This document shows positions 63,533 through 64,000 of a stretch of DNA of 64,000 bases, piece by piece; the stretch's first letter is position 1, and each line of letters begins with the position of its first letter. Under the pieces are notes generated by a model. The model had not been told where the DNA came from. It made no database searches and saw only the letters and a list, made by a program, of their open reading frames with translations. The DNA lies in NCBI RefSeq assembly GCF_027244095.1, contig NC_069658.1, positions 262,268,687 to 262,332,686 on the forward strand. Direction: 5' to 3'. Source of the stretch: Hemicordylus capensis (taxonomy: Eukaryota; Chordata; Lepidosauria; Squamata; Cordylidae). The translations under genes were made by a program, and so were the position numbers.

Positions 63533-63626
63533 CAGAGATTCCCAGATGTTGTTGACTACAGCTCCTATAATCCCTAGCCAAAGGCCATTGATGCTGGGAG
63601 TTGTGGTCAACATCTGGGAATTCCTG
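63533..63626. mobile_element. hAT-type foldback MITE, short
   Basis: 'cagagattcccagatgttg' facing 'caacatctgggaattcctg', with 'tacagctcctataatccc' between. Confidence 0.7.
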
Positions 63627-64000
63627 TTACTTGGAATACTGCACCCATTCCCCCTCCCACAATACTGTGTGCTGTTCACTAGTTTGTACAAATGAGCAGC
63701 TTCACAAAGCAATTAACACCAAATTATTTTTGTTTTTATTTTGTGGTACTATATAACAGCTTTGTGTGTGTGTACATGTATTCAGTCCTTAAATTTAAAA
63801 AAAGGGTGGTATTGTAAAACCAAGGGCAAATAAAAACTGCCAAGCAAATTGGAGCTTTTTCTTTAAAGGTTGGACTGCTTAAGTGGGACATTCAGTAAAG
63901 ACTCATGACATGAAGCTAGTTCTAGCGTAATTTCTGATACACAATTCTTCCTCCTATAATTTCCAGGATAATTTAAGCCCTATTCACACATTGTGTGCAA
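63627..64000. other. Unassigned right edge
   Basis: AT-rich, nothing recognised. Confidence 0.4.

Overview
This window looks like ordinary, repeat-dense squamate reptile (lizard or snake) nuclear DNA. The evidence is the mix of repeats: CR1, L2-type and Rex1/Babar LINEs, tRNA-headed SINEs including the Sauria/Squam type, many short non-autonomous hAT elements with 8-bp target duplications, one solitary LTR, and many microsatellites. Nothing bacterial, no CRISPR array and no operon is present. Repeats were identified from remembered family features, so names of SINE and DNA-element families are provisional.

Host genes are few. The clearest protein-coding segment is a TATA-preceded first exon at 43377-43727 (+). 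It encodes a C3HC4 RING finger followed by a segment that most resembles RNF39, a RING/B30.2 protein encoded in the mammalian MHC class I region. Its later exons were not found in the 20 kb to the right. At 25765-25852 (-) there is an apparently intact tRNA-Tyr(GTA) gene with a 15-nt intron. A decayed tRNA-Tyr copy with anticodon CTA lies at 1448-1528 (+). At 8670-9237 (+) there is a fossil of an L-amino-acid oxidase/IL4I1 family gene.

Layout. 0-10 kb: mostly unique sequence, the tRNA-Tyr pseudogene, a solo LTR, several hAT elements and the oxidase fossil. 10-20 kb: an internally deleted CR1, an L2 3' end, a SINE split by a TIR element, and a 1.1-kb hAT element. 20-30 kb: a long-TIR hAT-like element, a 5'-truncated Rex1 with an open 257-codon reverse transcriptase segment, the tRNA-Tyr gene, and a 1.9-kb L2 hit by a SINE. 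30-43 kb: more hAT elements, an L2-type insert flanked by an unusually long direct repeat of about 145 bp, a second CR1, and a GC-rich block with large inverted repeats. 43-64 kb: the RING exon, then SINEs, L2 and CR1 fragments, and unique sequence.

The genes do not form an obvious functional unit. The RNF39-like exon and the oxidase-family fossil lie 34 kb apart, and that raises the possibility that this is an MHC-linked interval. I found no convincing new biological system. The most unusual signals are the structural ones: very long target duplication, large foldback elements, a pre-miRNA-sized hairpin in unique DNA, and a local triplication.
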